This document shows, piece after piece, positions 1 through 8,067 of a stretch of DNA of 64,000 nucleotides. Numbering within the stretch: the first letter of the stretch is position 1; each line of letters opens with the position of its first letter. This stretch comes from Paenibacillus sanguinis 2301083 = DSM 16941. GTDB lineage: Bacteria > Bacillota > Bacilli > Paenibacillales > Paenibacillaceae. The stretch is taken from contig NZ_KB895378.1 of NCBI RefSeq assembly GCF_000374825.1, positions 79,048 to 143,047 on the forward strand, in the 5' to 3' direction. Below the pieces are notes generated by a model that made no database searches, was not told the DNA's origin, and saw only the letters and a list, made by a program, of their open reading frames with translations. The position numbers and the translations under genes were made by a program.

Positions 1-122
1 ATATTCTTGTTCCGATCATACTGGTACGTAAACGAATGCCCGGTAGCTACCCTTGGTGTGGACAACGCATAGGTCGCTTCTGTGACCGTGGGTTCGACCG
101 CAGCCGATTCCACCACCATCAT
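1..122 (-). CDS. RHS core fragment, partial, continues beyond window start
   Basis: The minus strand is open from the TAG at 204-206 to base 1 and encodes an RHS/YD core stretch containing TYALSTPRV and FTYQYDRNKN. Bases 1-95 are identical to 4278-4372 inside the large RHS gene, then identity stops abruptly. Two adjacent ATGs (122, 119) lie just behind a GGAG, so translation could start there and give MMVVESAAVEP before the shared core; alternatively it is the 5' part of a displaced cassette without its own start. Position and orientation fit an orphan RHS tip array, in which short core copies precede alternative C-terminal tips. The tip itself lies outside the window. Confidence 0.55.
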   Translation of the reverse strand, partial: MMVVESAAVEPTVTEATYALSTPRVATGHSFTYQYDRNKN

Positions 123-265
123 GGCTCCACATGCAAAAAAGAAGCCGCCTAAAAAGGCATTGAGACCTTCTAGACAGCGATAATCAGTTATTTCAACCTG
201 CTGCTAGCCTTCCCTTCCTCAACATGGACAATGAAGGTATGCCAATTTCTTCAATCGTTTGAGCC

Positions 266-991
266 TTAGGGCATCTTCTTGCGAACTTCCAAGTCACTTA
301 ATTTAATTTCAATTTCCACATAATCTCCCAGGGCATGAGGAACTTGCAAACTTAATCCAACTGTTTGCGAATAGTAAGAGAATATCCCTAACGGATTAGA
401 GTCATAAGCTCGATCCGCTTGGTTCAAATATGAAATAAGTTCTTCATCACTATAACTAGTAAATAATTCTCTAACATACGCTTCAATTTCCTCATTAGAT
501 TCATCACTAACATAAATATAATGACCATTTTTCAGGAGGCTGACAAACTTTTGATCTATCTTTACTATATCTTGCAAATTCACCTTTTCACCTGTGTCTG
601 TATTAATATTAGTTGTGTAAAAGAGATTTGTTGGATAGGGCATTTCCTCCCCATACATGAGTCCCGAATATTGAATACTTATAATACTATCCATAAATTG
701 AGTAATTACATAATCCATCTCCAAATGAAGATTTGGATCAATTTCGTTATAAAGCTTAGTAATATCCTCTTTAACTATTTCATTCATTTTTTTCATAAAC
801 TCCAGGTCATGCACCGTAGTAAATTGAGGATAAAAAACGTTAGTTCCCCGGCTAGAGTAATTCATCTTCTTGACTCCAAGTTCATATTTAAATTGATCTG
901 GTCCAGGTAAAGTTGAATTAGCCATAAACGCTTGAACAGTACCACAAGATGTTAATATTATAATGTATAGAATATTATATATAAATTTCAT
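266..991 (-). CDS. Lipoprotein, DUF3298/RsiV-like, unknown function
   Basis: This 241-residue protein has a lipoprotein signal (hydrophobic stretch, then lipobox LTSC near residue 16), so it should be anchored outside the membrane. The C-terminal half contains NTDTGEKVNLQDIV followed by a region ending in a beta-rich tail, which resembles the DUF4163/DUF3298 fold of RsiV and PdaC (family assignment by pattern only). It lies downstream of the orphan toxin/immunity pair in the same orientation and in AT-rich sequence, so an accessory or immunity-like role at the cell surface is possible. No catalytic residues were recognised. Confidence 0.6.
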   Translation of the reverse strand: MKFIYNILYIIILTSCGTVQAFMANSTLPGPDQFKYELGVKKMNYSSRGTNVFYPQFTTVHDLEFMKKMNEIVKEDITKLYNEIDPNLHLEMDYVITQFMDSIISIQYSGLMYGEEMPYPTNLFYTTNINTDTGEKVNLQDIVKIDQKFVSLLKNGHYIYVSDESNEEIEAYVRELFTSYSDEELISYLNQADRAYDSNPLGIFSYYSQTVGLSLQVPHALGDYVEIEIKLSDLEVRKKMP

Positions 992-1075
992 AAATACACC
1001 TCATATACATCAAAGTGAAACATCTCACTTTTTGTAATAATTCATCCTTTATTTCCAGTATCCATATGGCATTAA

Positions 1076-1109
1076 CCCCCAAGAATATTGTAATATCTAC
1101 ACTTGGGGG
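1076..1109 (-). terminator. Hairpin downstream of the orphan immunity gene
   Basis: CCCCCAAG and CTTGGGGG pair around an inner ATATT/AATAT stem. The U-tract on the minus strand is poor (TTAATG), so termination is likely but weak. Confidence 0.4.
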
Positions 1110-1225
1110 GTACACCTCACTGCTAATATTTCAGAATAGACTTATTTAATTCTAGTATGATATCCCATTCCTCGAGGGTGACAATTACGTCAATGAGGGT
1201 TGTCGCACCCAAGGTCTCTTAATAT

Positions 1226-1765
1226 CTACCAACTTGCTCTGTCGAGCAGTGATTGTAATTGAACTATTCTTTGGCTCATACTTAGGAGAGGGTTTATTTG
1301 GGATAGGTCAGTAATAAAATTATCCGTTTTATTAACTACCTCTTCGATAAACTTCTTCTTGTTGACTTTGATGTCTCTCCATTCGGGATAAACTCGATTT
1401 TCTATAGGCTTGGTAATGACATACTCACTAATGAAGCTGTCCGACTGAACCACACTCACTAGTAAGTCATTATCAGCAGAAATAAATTCAAGCCATGTAT
1501 TGTAAGATTCTGTGTCCTTTATGGCTATATACTTAGTATCACCTATTAACAGACACACTTCTAATAGATTTGATAACCAAGTTGAAATAATGTCAAAACC
1601 CTCTTCACCCTCTGCCAGTTCCCTATTATGGTAATAACCATATTCTTCTGAGTGTAGGTTTAACTGAAAGAAGCCCTCAATCCCTCCTTCCTTTTCAATT
1701 TGCTCTAAGTTCATTTTTCCCCAATAATCCACATCAACGATAATTCGGTATTTTATCTCAAACAA
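1226..1765 (-). CDS. Probable immunity protein for the orphan RHS toxin
   Basis: This 179-residue soluble protein has no signal peptide or membrane segment and is acidic and aromatic-rich (for example DVDYWGKMN, TWLEFISAD). I do not recognise a named family. It starts only 6 bases after the stop of the orphan toxin cassette, on the same strand, which is the usual toxin-immunity arrangement. Function as the cognate inhibitor is inferred from position. If the upstream toxin cassette is silent, this gene could still protect against kin that deliver the same toxin. Confidence 0.6.
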   Translation of the reverse strand: MFEIKYRIIVDVDYWGKMNLEQIEKEGGIEGFFQLNLHSEEYGYYHNRELAEGEEGFDIISTWLSNLLEVCLLIGDTKYIAIKDTESYNTWLEFISADNDLLVSVVQSDSFISEYVITKPIENRVYPEWRDIKVNKKKFIEEVVNKTDNFITDLSQINPLLSMSQRIVQLQSLLDRASW

Positions 1766-1771
1766 ATTTGA

Positions 1772-2392
1772 CTACCTCCCGAAATCAGCCGGAGTTAACT
1801 TATGTGAACCAAATGCTGTATCAAAATTCCCATCCTTGAAGAAAAGTTGAATGGTATCGCCTTTATAAGAGTAATTATAGTAACCACTTGTGAATCCCTT
1901 ACTAATTGCTTCATTTGCACCGTTTTGAACGCCTGTTATGATATCTTCCTTAGTCCAACTAGGGTTAAAGAATGAGTTTTTATTCAACTTTGACGCTAGT
2001 GCTTTATCCGAAAGATACGGTACTTGATTCGCAAAATCGCTCGCAATATGTTTTCCAATGTGTTGAATATTGTTACTACTTAAAGTAAAACCATAATCAA
2101 TATTGTGAACCCAAATACCTAAACTGCTTACAAAATACGTATGGAAATCGGCAACAGTAAAGTTGTATGCCTTTGCTTTTTCATCGTGATGTACGATTTC
2201 GATATTGTCAATCTTTAAATGATTTCCGTTACTTTGAACTAGTTCATCGCTCACCTTCAAATCAACAGCAAATACCCATCCCTTGCTATCCACCCTAAAT
2301 GGATGATTGTCAGTTGTCTCAATAATTTGATTGCCCACCGACAGCTTATAAGTCGTATTCTTTTCATTTCGATGCAGTTGAACTACTTCCAT
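1772..2392 (-). CDS. Orphan RHS C-terminal cassette: truncated Hint domain plus nuclease-like toxin
   Basis: Residues 1-96 are the C-terminal part of a pretoxin Hint domain: DNHPFRVDSKGW, then FHTYFVSSLGIWVHN, closely parallel to the Hint end of the large RHS protein (GEHPFWLDGKGW, FSSYFVSNLGIWVHN). The ~110-residue tip after VHN has HIGKH, then NPSWTKEDI and a final DTAFGSHKL. That order resembles bacterial EndoU/BECR-fold RNases (His residues, a W-S/T-x-E-x-I helix, then T-A-Y/F), so an RNase toxin is my best guess. The N-terminal Hint half is missing. The ATG lies inside the end of an IS110 remnant and has only a weak AGG behind it, so it is probably a silent cassette used by recombination rather than an expressed gene. 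Confidence 0.6.
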   Translation of the reverse strand: MEVVQLHRNEKNTTYKLSVGNQIIETTDNHPFRVDSKGWVFAVDLKVSDELVQSNGNHLKIDNIEIVHHDEKAKAYNFTVADFHTYFVSSLGIWVHNIDYGFTLSSNNIQHIGKHIASDFANQVPYLSDKALASKLNKNSFFNPSWTKEDIITGVQNGANEAISKGFTSGYYNYSYKGDTIQLFFKDGNFDTAFGSHKLTPADFGR

Positions 2393-2672
2393 GTAAGCCT
2401 GTATTCCGTTTTATTCTTCATCATGCTGTAAAGGATGTTCACAAGCCTTCTCATAATGCAGATGATTGCCTGTTTCTTCTTTTTGCCTTCGCCTAGTCGT
2501 TTTTCGTAATACGCATGAAAAAGCGGATTGAGTGGCTTCTTGGACGTTCTAGCGGTTTGAACTTGTCTTACGGCTAGCCCCCACAGAATCTTGTTCAACG
2601 CTCGATTTCCTTGCCGCTGATTGCGGTCTTTTCCCCTGCCGCCGCTACTCATTTGGCTTGGTGTAAGGTTTT
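2383..2672 (-). pseudogene. IS110-family transposase, C-terminal remnant
   Basis: The frame from 2672 contains NLTPSQ, SSGGRGKDRNQRQGNRAL and, near the end, MRRLVNILYSMMKNKTEYR. This is the conserved C-terminus of IS110/IS1111 transposases (transposase_20). Only about 96 residues remain of an enzyme usually around 400 residues. The N-terminal DEDD catalytic half is absent, so it is inactive. It overlaps the orphan Hint frame by 10 bases and directly replaces the N-terminal half of that Hint domain. Bases 2674-2860 upstream are AT-rich with no recognisable gene. Confidence 0.8.
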
Positions 2673-2860
2673 AGAATCCAAATAAGGTGGTATCTGATGA
2701 TTTTAAGGCTATGTTGAGGATGTAGATTAAGAGAAAAGGGTTATATTCTCAAGCATTTTGTATGTGCGTACAGTTGTTTCGGATAAATATCATACGGAGG
2801 TGATGAGGGTTAAGTTCTTGGGGACGTTGCCGCCCGATTCATTCGGCACTGGGTGGGGTA

Positions 2861-2896
2861 AAAGAAAAGACCTTGAGGATTGCCGCCCTCAAGGTC
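2861..2896 (-). terminator. Rho-independent terminator of the RHS/immunity operon
   Basis: On the minus strand, GACCTTGAGG pairs perfectly with CCTCAAGGTC across an 8-base loop and is followed by TTTTCTTT. It lies 9 bases past the immunity gene stop. Confidence 0.9.
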
Positions 2897-2904
2897 AGTT
2901 ACTG

Positions 2905-3261
2905 TTACTTTCTAAAGACAATACACTCTTTACTTAATATACTAATTTCTAATGGAGGCATTGTAATTGTACATCTTAGGTATTGTGTTTCCTCGTGAAG
3001 ATAATCTTCAAGTTCAACATTTTGCAGGAAATACGGAAGCTGCAATCTTGTAAACTCACGAATTGGTTTTTCTTTGTCATATTCTAATGCATGTTTATAG
3101 TTTATCTGATAGCAATTCAAAAATTTGTAAACTACATCACCATCAGAATCCTCATACACCAAGACAAGTTCATCACCAAAAAAATCAGTAGACAAACTAA
3201 TAACCCTCGCATCCCAATAATGCATATCTTCAATTTTTTTTAAAAGCTGTTTAGACTCCAT
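2905..3261 (-). CDS. Probable immunity protein for the main RHS toxin
   Basis: This 118-residue protein begins at ATG 3261, chosen because GAGG stands 6 bases upstream; a longer frame to 3372 overlaps toxin-tip coding sequence and lacks a site. Features include WDARVISL, FFGDELVLVYEDSDGD and an NCYQINYKH segment. This looks like a small cytosolic immunity family common beside Bacillales YD-repeat toxins, but I cannot name it securely. The start is 8 bases after the end of the interrupted toxin frame (TGA 3269-3271), and its Shine-Dalgarno overlaps that TGA, so it was probably translated in coupling with the toxin tip. It should neutralise the tip's activity in the producer or its siblings. 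Confidence 0.65.
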   Translation of the reverse strand: MESKQLLKKIEDMHYWDARVISLSTDFFGDELVLVYEDSDGDVVYKFLNCYQINYKHALEYDKEKPIREFTRLQLPYFLQNVELEDYLHEETQYLRCTITMPPLEISILSKECIVFRK

Positions 3262-3268
3262 ATTAACC

Positions 3269-3427
3269 TCACTTTTTATACGGAATATGAGCATCAGGAC
3301 TCTTTCTATCAACAACATTACCATTAATGTCCAATGGATTTCCTTTTTCATCAAAAAGATGAACATGGTCATATTTCGTGACTTTATCAGGAGGGTCTAT
3401 TCTCATTCGGATAGCACCACTAGCATC
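3269..3427 (-). pseudogene. Cut-off end of the RHS toxin tip (in-frame after a TAA)
   Basis: After the TAA at 3428-3430 the same frame stays open for 52 codons to a TGA at 3269-3271. It encodes RIDPPDKVTKYDHVH, then GNPLDINGNVVD and KSPDAHIPYK. This motif series matches the end of a known Bacillales polymorphic toxin tip (called type 24 as I recall; from memory, not searched). Nothing in the stretch looks decayed apart from the stop. The toxin is therefore a very recent nonsense mutant, a read-through case, or a base-call error. Confidence 0.7.
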
Positions 3428-6400
3428 TTACACATGAACAAATCCATTATTATCAGTATATTTCCATCCATCAGGAAGATTGCCAAGAAGCTGTGACTTG
3501 CTCATGTTGGGTACATCAGCTACTTTGAAACCAAAAATAGAGCAATTATGCACCCATATACCAAGGTTAGAAACAAAATAAGAACTAAAGCCCGCAACCT
3601 CAAAGTTATATACCGTTGCTTCTCGCGGCTCTTTCTCAATCTTATCTATTGCAAGTTTAGAACCATCACTCGAAACAAGCAAGTCTCCAACTCTCAGGTC
3701 TTTTACGAACGTCCATCCCTTGCCATCCAACCAAAACGGATGCTCACCGGTAACCTCGATGATTTCATCCCCGATGTGAACATAATAGATTTCGTCAGCC
3801 TGTTTTTGGAACAGCCCCACGACATCCCCATGATCATTCAGCTCGTAGTATTGCACTCCGCTGGTCGCTTGATCGACGCGGGACCACAGGCGGCCGCCTA
3901 AATCATAGATATAGGTATAGCTAACACTAGCTGCGCCACCCTTCACCTCTGCCTCAGCGATCAATTTGGCTTCTTCATCATAATAATAACGGGTCCGCTG
4001 ATCTCCTTCTACTCGTTCATAGAGCAAACCGTCGCCATTATACGTATAGCTTACTTCCTTGCCGTTCTCCAGCTTCACCTGCGTTAGCTGGTTCAGGCTG
4101 TCAAAGGTGAAGTTCGCATCCGTCAGACCACGCAAAGTGCGCCCTTCTACCTGCTGTATATTCCCACGTGGATCATAGGCGTATTTCTTGCTCCCACTAA
4201 GCCCACTTTCCTGCTGAATCCGATTCAGCACCTCATACGTGAACACATCTAACCCTACATTTTGCGTTCGTCCCGTTATATTCTTGTTCCGATCATACTG
4301 GTACGTAAACGAATGCCCGGTAGCTACCCTTGGTGTGGACAACGCATAGGTCGCTTCTGTGACCGTGGGTTCTGTAGCAGCTTCTGTCTCGGTAGCCTGC
4401 GCCCCTGTTGATTTCCCTAACTGACCCTCATCATTGCGCTCCTGACCCATTCCACCCTGACTGAAACCTGGCCGATCCAAAGCCGCGGCTTCGCCTGACA
4501 AGCTAGCATCAGTGGCCTCATTTACGCCCGTTGTATCAGCGCCCAACTCCCCGGCTAAGCTGGCTGCTTGCTTGGCGCGAGCCATAGCTCCGGCCTCAAT
4601 CGTCATTCCGGTCAAATCATAGCCATCATAACGGTAGGAGGTGCCTGGCCCATTCTCTGATGCGCCTTGTTGCAGCAGCCCATTGGCTTGATAATCAAAG
4701 GTCATGCGATCCAGAACCCCATTGACCGAAGGAACAGCTCGCGACGCCAAGGATGAGACAGCATCTCCGGCAGACCGGCTTGCTCCCGCTGCCCGTTGGA
4801 CAACCTCCAGCGCACTGACCCGGTTCATAGGATCCACCGTATAGCTGGCTCCCGTAGCTCGCCCTGAAGCATCGGTAAACGTGTAGCCCGTTCTCATTTG
4901 CTTATTGTAGTCATAATCGATCCGGGCTCCGTCCGGATAACGTATGCCTGTCAATGCACCATCGCTTGGATCATAGCTATAGGTCGTGCTGCCCGTTCCA
5001 TCGGTCATGCCCGTGCGGCGTCCCATGGCATCATAGGTGTACGCGATCGTTTGATCCGGTGTGGTTATCTTCGTCAGCACGTTATCTTTGTTGTATTCAT
5101 AGTTGGTCAACTTATTGGCATGGTCGAGAAAGCGAACCAGATTGCCCCGGGTATCATAGTAATAGGCCTCGACCCGTCCTTGTTCATTCGTTTGGAGGAT
5201 TAATTGGCCAACCTCGTTGTACTCTTTCTTGACAGAAGTCCCATCCGGATAGTCCACCCGGATCAAATCACCGGCCAAACTATACGTATACTTCGTCACA
5301 CGCTGCTCAGGGTCCGTAATGGCAACAACCCGGCCCAGCGCATCTACCTGATACGTAGTCTGCTGCCCCTTACCGTCCGTTACCGTGACCGGATGGCCCT
5401 CCAGATTATAGGTGCTTTGCTCCAAGGTGACAAAAGCTCCGCCCTTCCCTTCCTCTACAGCCAGCGTATTTCCCAGCAAGTCCAGTTGCTCGCGATACTG
5501 CACCCCGGCGGGATCCTGGTAAGTCACCGTCCGGTTCACCATATCGTATGTCGTCACATCTTGCGAGCCGTCGGCATACAAGGTCTTAGTGGGACGGCCA
5601 AAGCCGTCATACGTATATCTCGTACGATTCTGCTCGGCATCGGTATGCTCCGTCAGATTACCAGCTTCATCATAGGTATATTCAAAAATGGCTTCACCCA
5701 AAACCTGCTTCATCAGCAACCCAAATGGATTATATTGCTCCAGGGTCGTGATCCCTTCCGGCCCCGTCACGGTCACGGTATGGCGATCATCATCATAGGC
5801 TATCTGGGTCGTGCTCTGGTCGCTGTATAACGTCTGAATCATTCGTCCTAAGGCATCATACGTATAAGCGGTGACCGCCCCGGCTTCATCCGCCGCCGTG
5901 AGCAGTTCCCCTGCCGGGCCATAGGAAAATTTCTGTTCGGCTTTGCTCACACTGCCGCTGGCAGCATGAACGAGCATGGACTGCTTCGTTAACAGATGCT
6001 TCCCATACGGTGAGGCATACGTATAGTTCACTAAATTGGTACGCGCATCATCCTTCACGATCACCGTAGCTGGATGACCATAAGCATCATAGGTCCAGTC
6101 CGTCTGCGCCAGCAGCTTGCCACTGGCACTGTTCTCTCTTACGGCCACCTGCAGCAGGCTTCCCTGAGCATTATACCGATAGCGCTCTACTCGTTTTTGC
6201 CCTGCGTTCACCTGGGTCTGAGCCTGCTGGGGCAAGGACCAGAAGTAAGGCTCCGCAGAAGCCGTATACTCATAAGCCTGCTCCTGTCCCGTGCTCCATT
6301 GCTCAGCCAGCACCTGCCCCCGTTCATTGTATTGATAAGTGACACTTAGAGGCGAGGACTCGCTTCCCCCTTGCTGATAACTCTCCGTCACTTGAATCGG

Positions 6401-8020
6401 AAGATTCCAGCCGGATACCGTGTCATAACGATATTGCTGTCGATAGGTTGTGGATGCTTCTGCCCTTTGCTGTTCATCCAGGTAAAGGAGATCAGGCTGT
6501 CCACTTCCTCCCAATGACTTACGAATTTTCAAGCTGCTCGTGGCATCCGCTTCAACCACCGTTGTTGTCCAGGATGCATCTTGTCCATAGCTGGTCAAGT
6601 CTTCTCCCGAGTAGGTGAATGCAGCAGGGTGCAGAGCAACATCTCCAAGTGGCGTGGAATATAGGCTTTTACGCGCTTTGACCTTAAAAACAACCTCCGT
6701 GGCATACTCGCCCAGGTGCTTGAGCGCCGGGGTATAGTCCAGCTCCGTTGTCCCCGAACCCGGGTGCATCACCCGCCGCAATAAGGCGGAATGCTTCACA
6801 GGCTGGAGGGCCTCCTCCTCCTTTAAAGTAGCCAGAAAGTTGTAACGGGACTCCGGATAATCGTAAACATATTTCGTACTCCGCCCCAGGGCGTCCTTCA
6901 CTTCACTCAAGACAGGTTGTTCATGAGCTACTGCGGTCACATACTCCACTTTTCGCGGGGTCCCGGTTAGAGCAACGGTCATCCGTCCCGCCGTATAGGT
7001 GAAGGTTAGCTCCTGTCCATCGCTATTCTGGATGCTGGACAGCACCGTTGCTCCATGTGACGCTCCCGGAGTATAACGCAACTCGACGCGGTTCCCGTAG
7101 TTATCCGTAATCAGTATAAGATGGCCGGAAGCGCTGAAATAATAGTGATGACCGTTTAATACGGACAGCTTCAGGGTACTTTTCAGCTCACCGACGGTTT
7201 GCGTACCGTCCTCCATCAGTATGACGTCACCCCAAGGGTATCCTTGCAGCTTCAAATCCGCTGTAAGCCGGTAACGTCCAATACCCGGAAAATCCAGAAT
7301 CTGCTGGCCTTCCCGCTCCTCCACGAAGGGAAGCGCCCATCTCCATCCCCGGCCCAGCGCAGAGTCCCGCTCCTCCCGGCGCGCTTTCGTCTGGTTGACG
7401 TAAGCCCCGTTCTCCAGAGCTACCCCTATCTCTTCACTGGCTCGGCTGCTATCGTACATGCGTGTCAAAGTAAAAGACAGGGAGCCTGGCAGCGTAAGGT
7501 CCGCTATGCGAAGCCTCACATCCCCGGTCGAGGCTGCTACCGCATCCTCCCCATACGATAGCTCGTACAGGGAAGATTCATCCAGCAGCGATAGCTGCTC
7601 CAGAGCCGCCTGATCATAAATCGCAGCCGATGCCAAAGGCAGAGCAGCCATTTCCCCCTGATCCACAGCATCTGGCACCAGGCTGGACTTGGAAGATAAC
7701 AGAGCCAGCTCTCGCTCCATGTGACGTACCGGTTGATCGGTCACGATCGCTGACGCATAGCCTTCTTTGCCCTGCTGTAGTGCCTGATCTATTTGATATA
7801 ACGTATACCCTTGCGACAATTGCCCGTCCACCCAGGCTTCGCTCACCTTAAACTTCTGCATGATCCCGGAAGCTGTGAGCAGATCTCCCTGCAGGGTATT
7901 TCGCTCAGCCACCTGCGGCGTCGTTTGCAGCTGGGTTCCTGCACCGAAGGATACGGTTTGAAACATGCCCGTCCCCATCAGCGACAGGGACAGTACGAAT
8001 CCTATGACCTTCTTCCACAT
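3428..8020 (-). CDS. Secreted RHS/YD-repeat polymorphic toxin with truncated Hint domain
   Basis: I chose ATG 8020 (1,530 residues) because GGAGGGATG lies 8 bases upstream and the N-terminus then reads as a signal peptide (MWKKVIGFVLSLSLMG). The in-frame ATG at 8071 overlaps the previous stop but has no such site. After an N-terminal region the protein is an array of YD repeats (YDALGRMIQT, YDGFGRPTKT, YDTRGNLVRF and others), interrupted by a Ser/Ala/Thr-rich linker about 350 residues from the end, then the start of the RHS core (YYELNDHGDVVGLF). The core then jumps straight into mid-Hint sequence (QKQADEIYYV, GEHPFWLDGKGW, YFVSNLGIWVHN). The usual core end (GLYYLRARYYDP-type, with the DPxG self-cleavage region) and the catalytic Cys half of Hint are absent. 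The short tip stops at a TAA. Delivery on cell contact is the family role; this copy is probably impaired. Confidence 0.85.
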   Translation of the reverse strand: MWKKVIGFVLSLSLMGTGMFQTVSFGAGTQLQTTPQVAERNTLQGDLLTASGIMQKFKVSEAWVDGQLSQGYTLYQIDQALQQGKEGYASAIVTDQPVRHMERELALLSSKSSLVPDAVDQGEMAALPLASAAIYDQAALEQLSLLDESSLYELSYGEDAVAASTGDVRLRIADLTLPGSLSFTLTRMYDSSRASEEIGVALENGAYVNQTKARREERDSALGRGWRWALPFVEEREGQQILDFPGIGRYRLTADLKLQGYPWGDVILMEDGTQTVGELKSTLKLSVLNGHHYYFSASGHLILITDNYGNRVELRYTPGASHGATVLSSIQNSDGQELTFTYTAGRMTVALTGTPRKVEYVTAVAHEQPVLSEVKDALGRSTKYVYDYPESRYNFLATLKEEEALQPVKHSALLRRVMHPGSGTTELDYTPALKHLGEYATEVVFKVKARKSLYSTPLGDVALHPAAFTYSGEDLTSYGQDASWTTTVVEADATSSLKIRKSLGGSGQPDLLYLDEQQRAEASTTYRQQYRYDTVSGWNLPIQVTESYQQGGSESSPLSVTYQYNERGQVLAEQWSTGQEQAYEYTASAEPYFWSLPQQAQTQVNAGQKRVERYRYNAQGSLLQVAVRENSASGKLLAQTDWTYDAYGHPATVIVKDDARTNLVNYTYASPYGKHLLTKQSMLVHAASGSVSKAEQKFSYGPAGELLTAADEAGAVTAYTYDALGRMIQTLYSDQSTTQIAYDDDRHTVTVTGPEGITTLEQYNPFGLLMKQVLGEAIFEYTYDEAGNLTEHTDAEQNRTRYTYDGFGRPTKTLYADGSQDVTTYDMVNRTVTYQDPAGVQYREQLDLLGNTLAVEEGKGGAFVTLEQSTYNLEGHPVTVTDGKGQQTTYQVDALGRVVAITDPEQRVTKYTYSLAGDLIRVDYPDGTSVKKEYNEVGQLILQTNEQGRVEAYYYDTRGNLVRFLDHANKLTNYEYNKDNVLTKITTPDQTIAYTYDAMGRRTGMTDGTGSTTYSYDPSDGALTGIRYPDGARIDYDYNKQMRTGYTFTDASGRATGASYTVDPMNRVSALEVVQRAAGASRSAGDAVSSLASRAVPSVNGVLDRMTFDYQANGLLQQGASENGPGTSYRYDGYDLTGMTIEAGAMARAKQAASLAGELGADTTGVNEATDASLSGEAAALDRPGFSQGGMGQERNDEGQLGKSTGAQATETEAATEPTVTEATYALSTPRVATGHSFTYQYDRNKNITGRTQNVGLDVFTYEVLNRIQQESGLSGSKKYAYDPRGNIQQVEGRTLRGLTDANFTFDSLNQLTQVKLENGKEVSYTYNGDGLLYERVEGDQRTRYYYDEEAKLIAEAEVKGGAASVSYTYIYDLGGRLWSRVDQATSGVQYYELNDHGDVVGLFQKQADEIYYVHIGDEIIEVTGEHPFWLDGKGWTFVKDLRVGDLLVSSDGSKLAIDKIEKEPREATVYNFEVAGFSSYFVSNLGIWVHNCSIFGFKVADVPNMSKSQLLGNLPDGWKYTDNNGFVHV

Positions 8021-8067
8021 CGTTACATCCCTCCGAAAATTCATCGTCATTGGTTCACAGGTCCATT

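Noticed and set aside
2905..3372. Longer version of the immunity gene starting at 3372
   Set aside because: The extra N-terminus overlaps the toxin-tip coding frame in another phase and lacks a ribosome binding site; ATG 3261 has GAGG.
5204..5830. Open frame of about 208 codons on the plus strand inside the RHS gene
   Set aside because: It is the reverse of GC-rich YD-repeat coding sequence, lacks a ribosome binding site and has no recognisable protein features; several similar frames in this gene are the same artefact.
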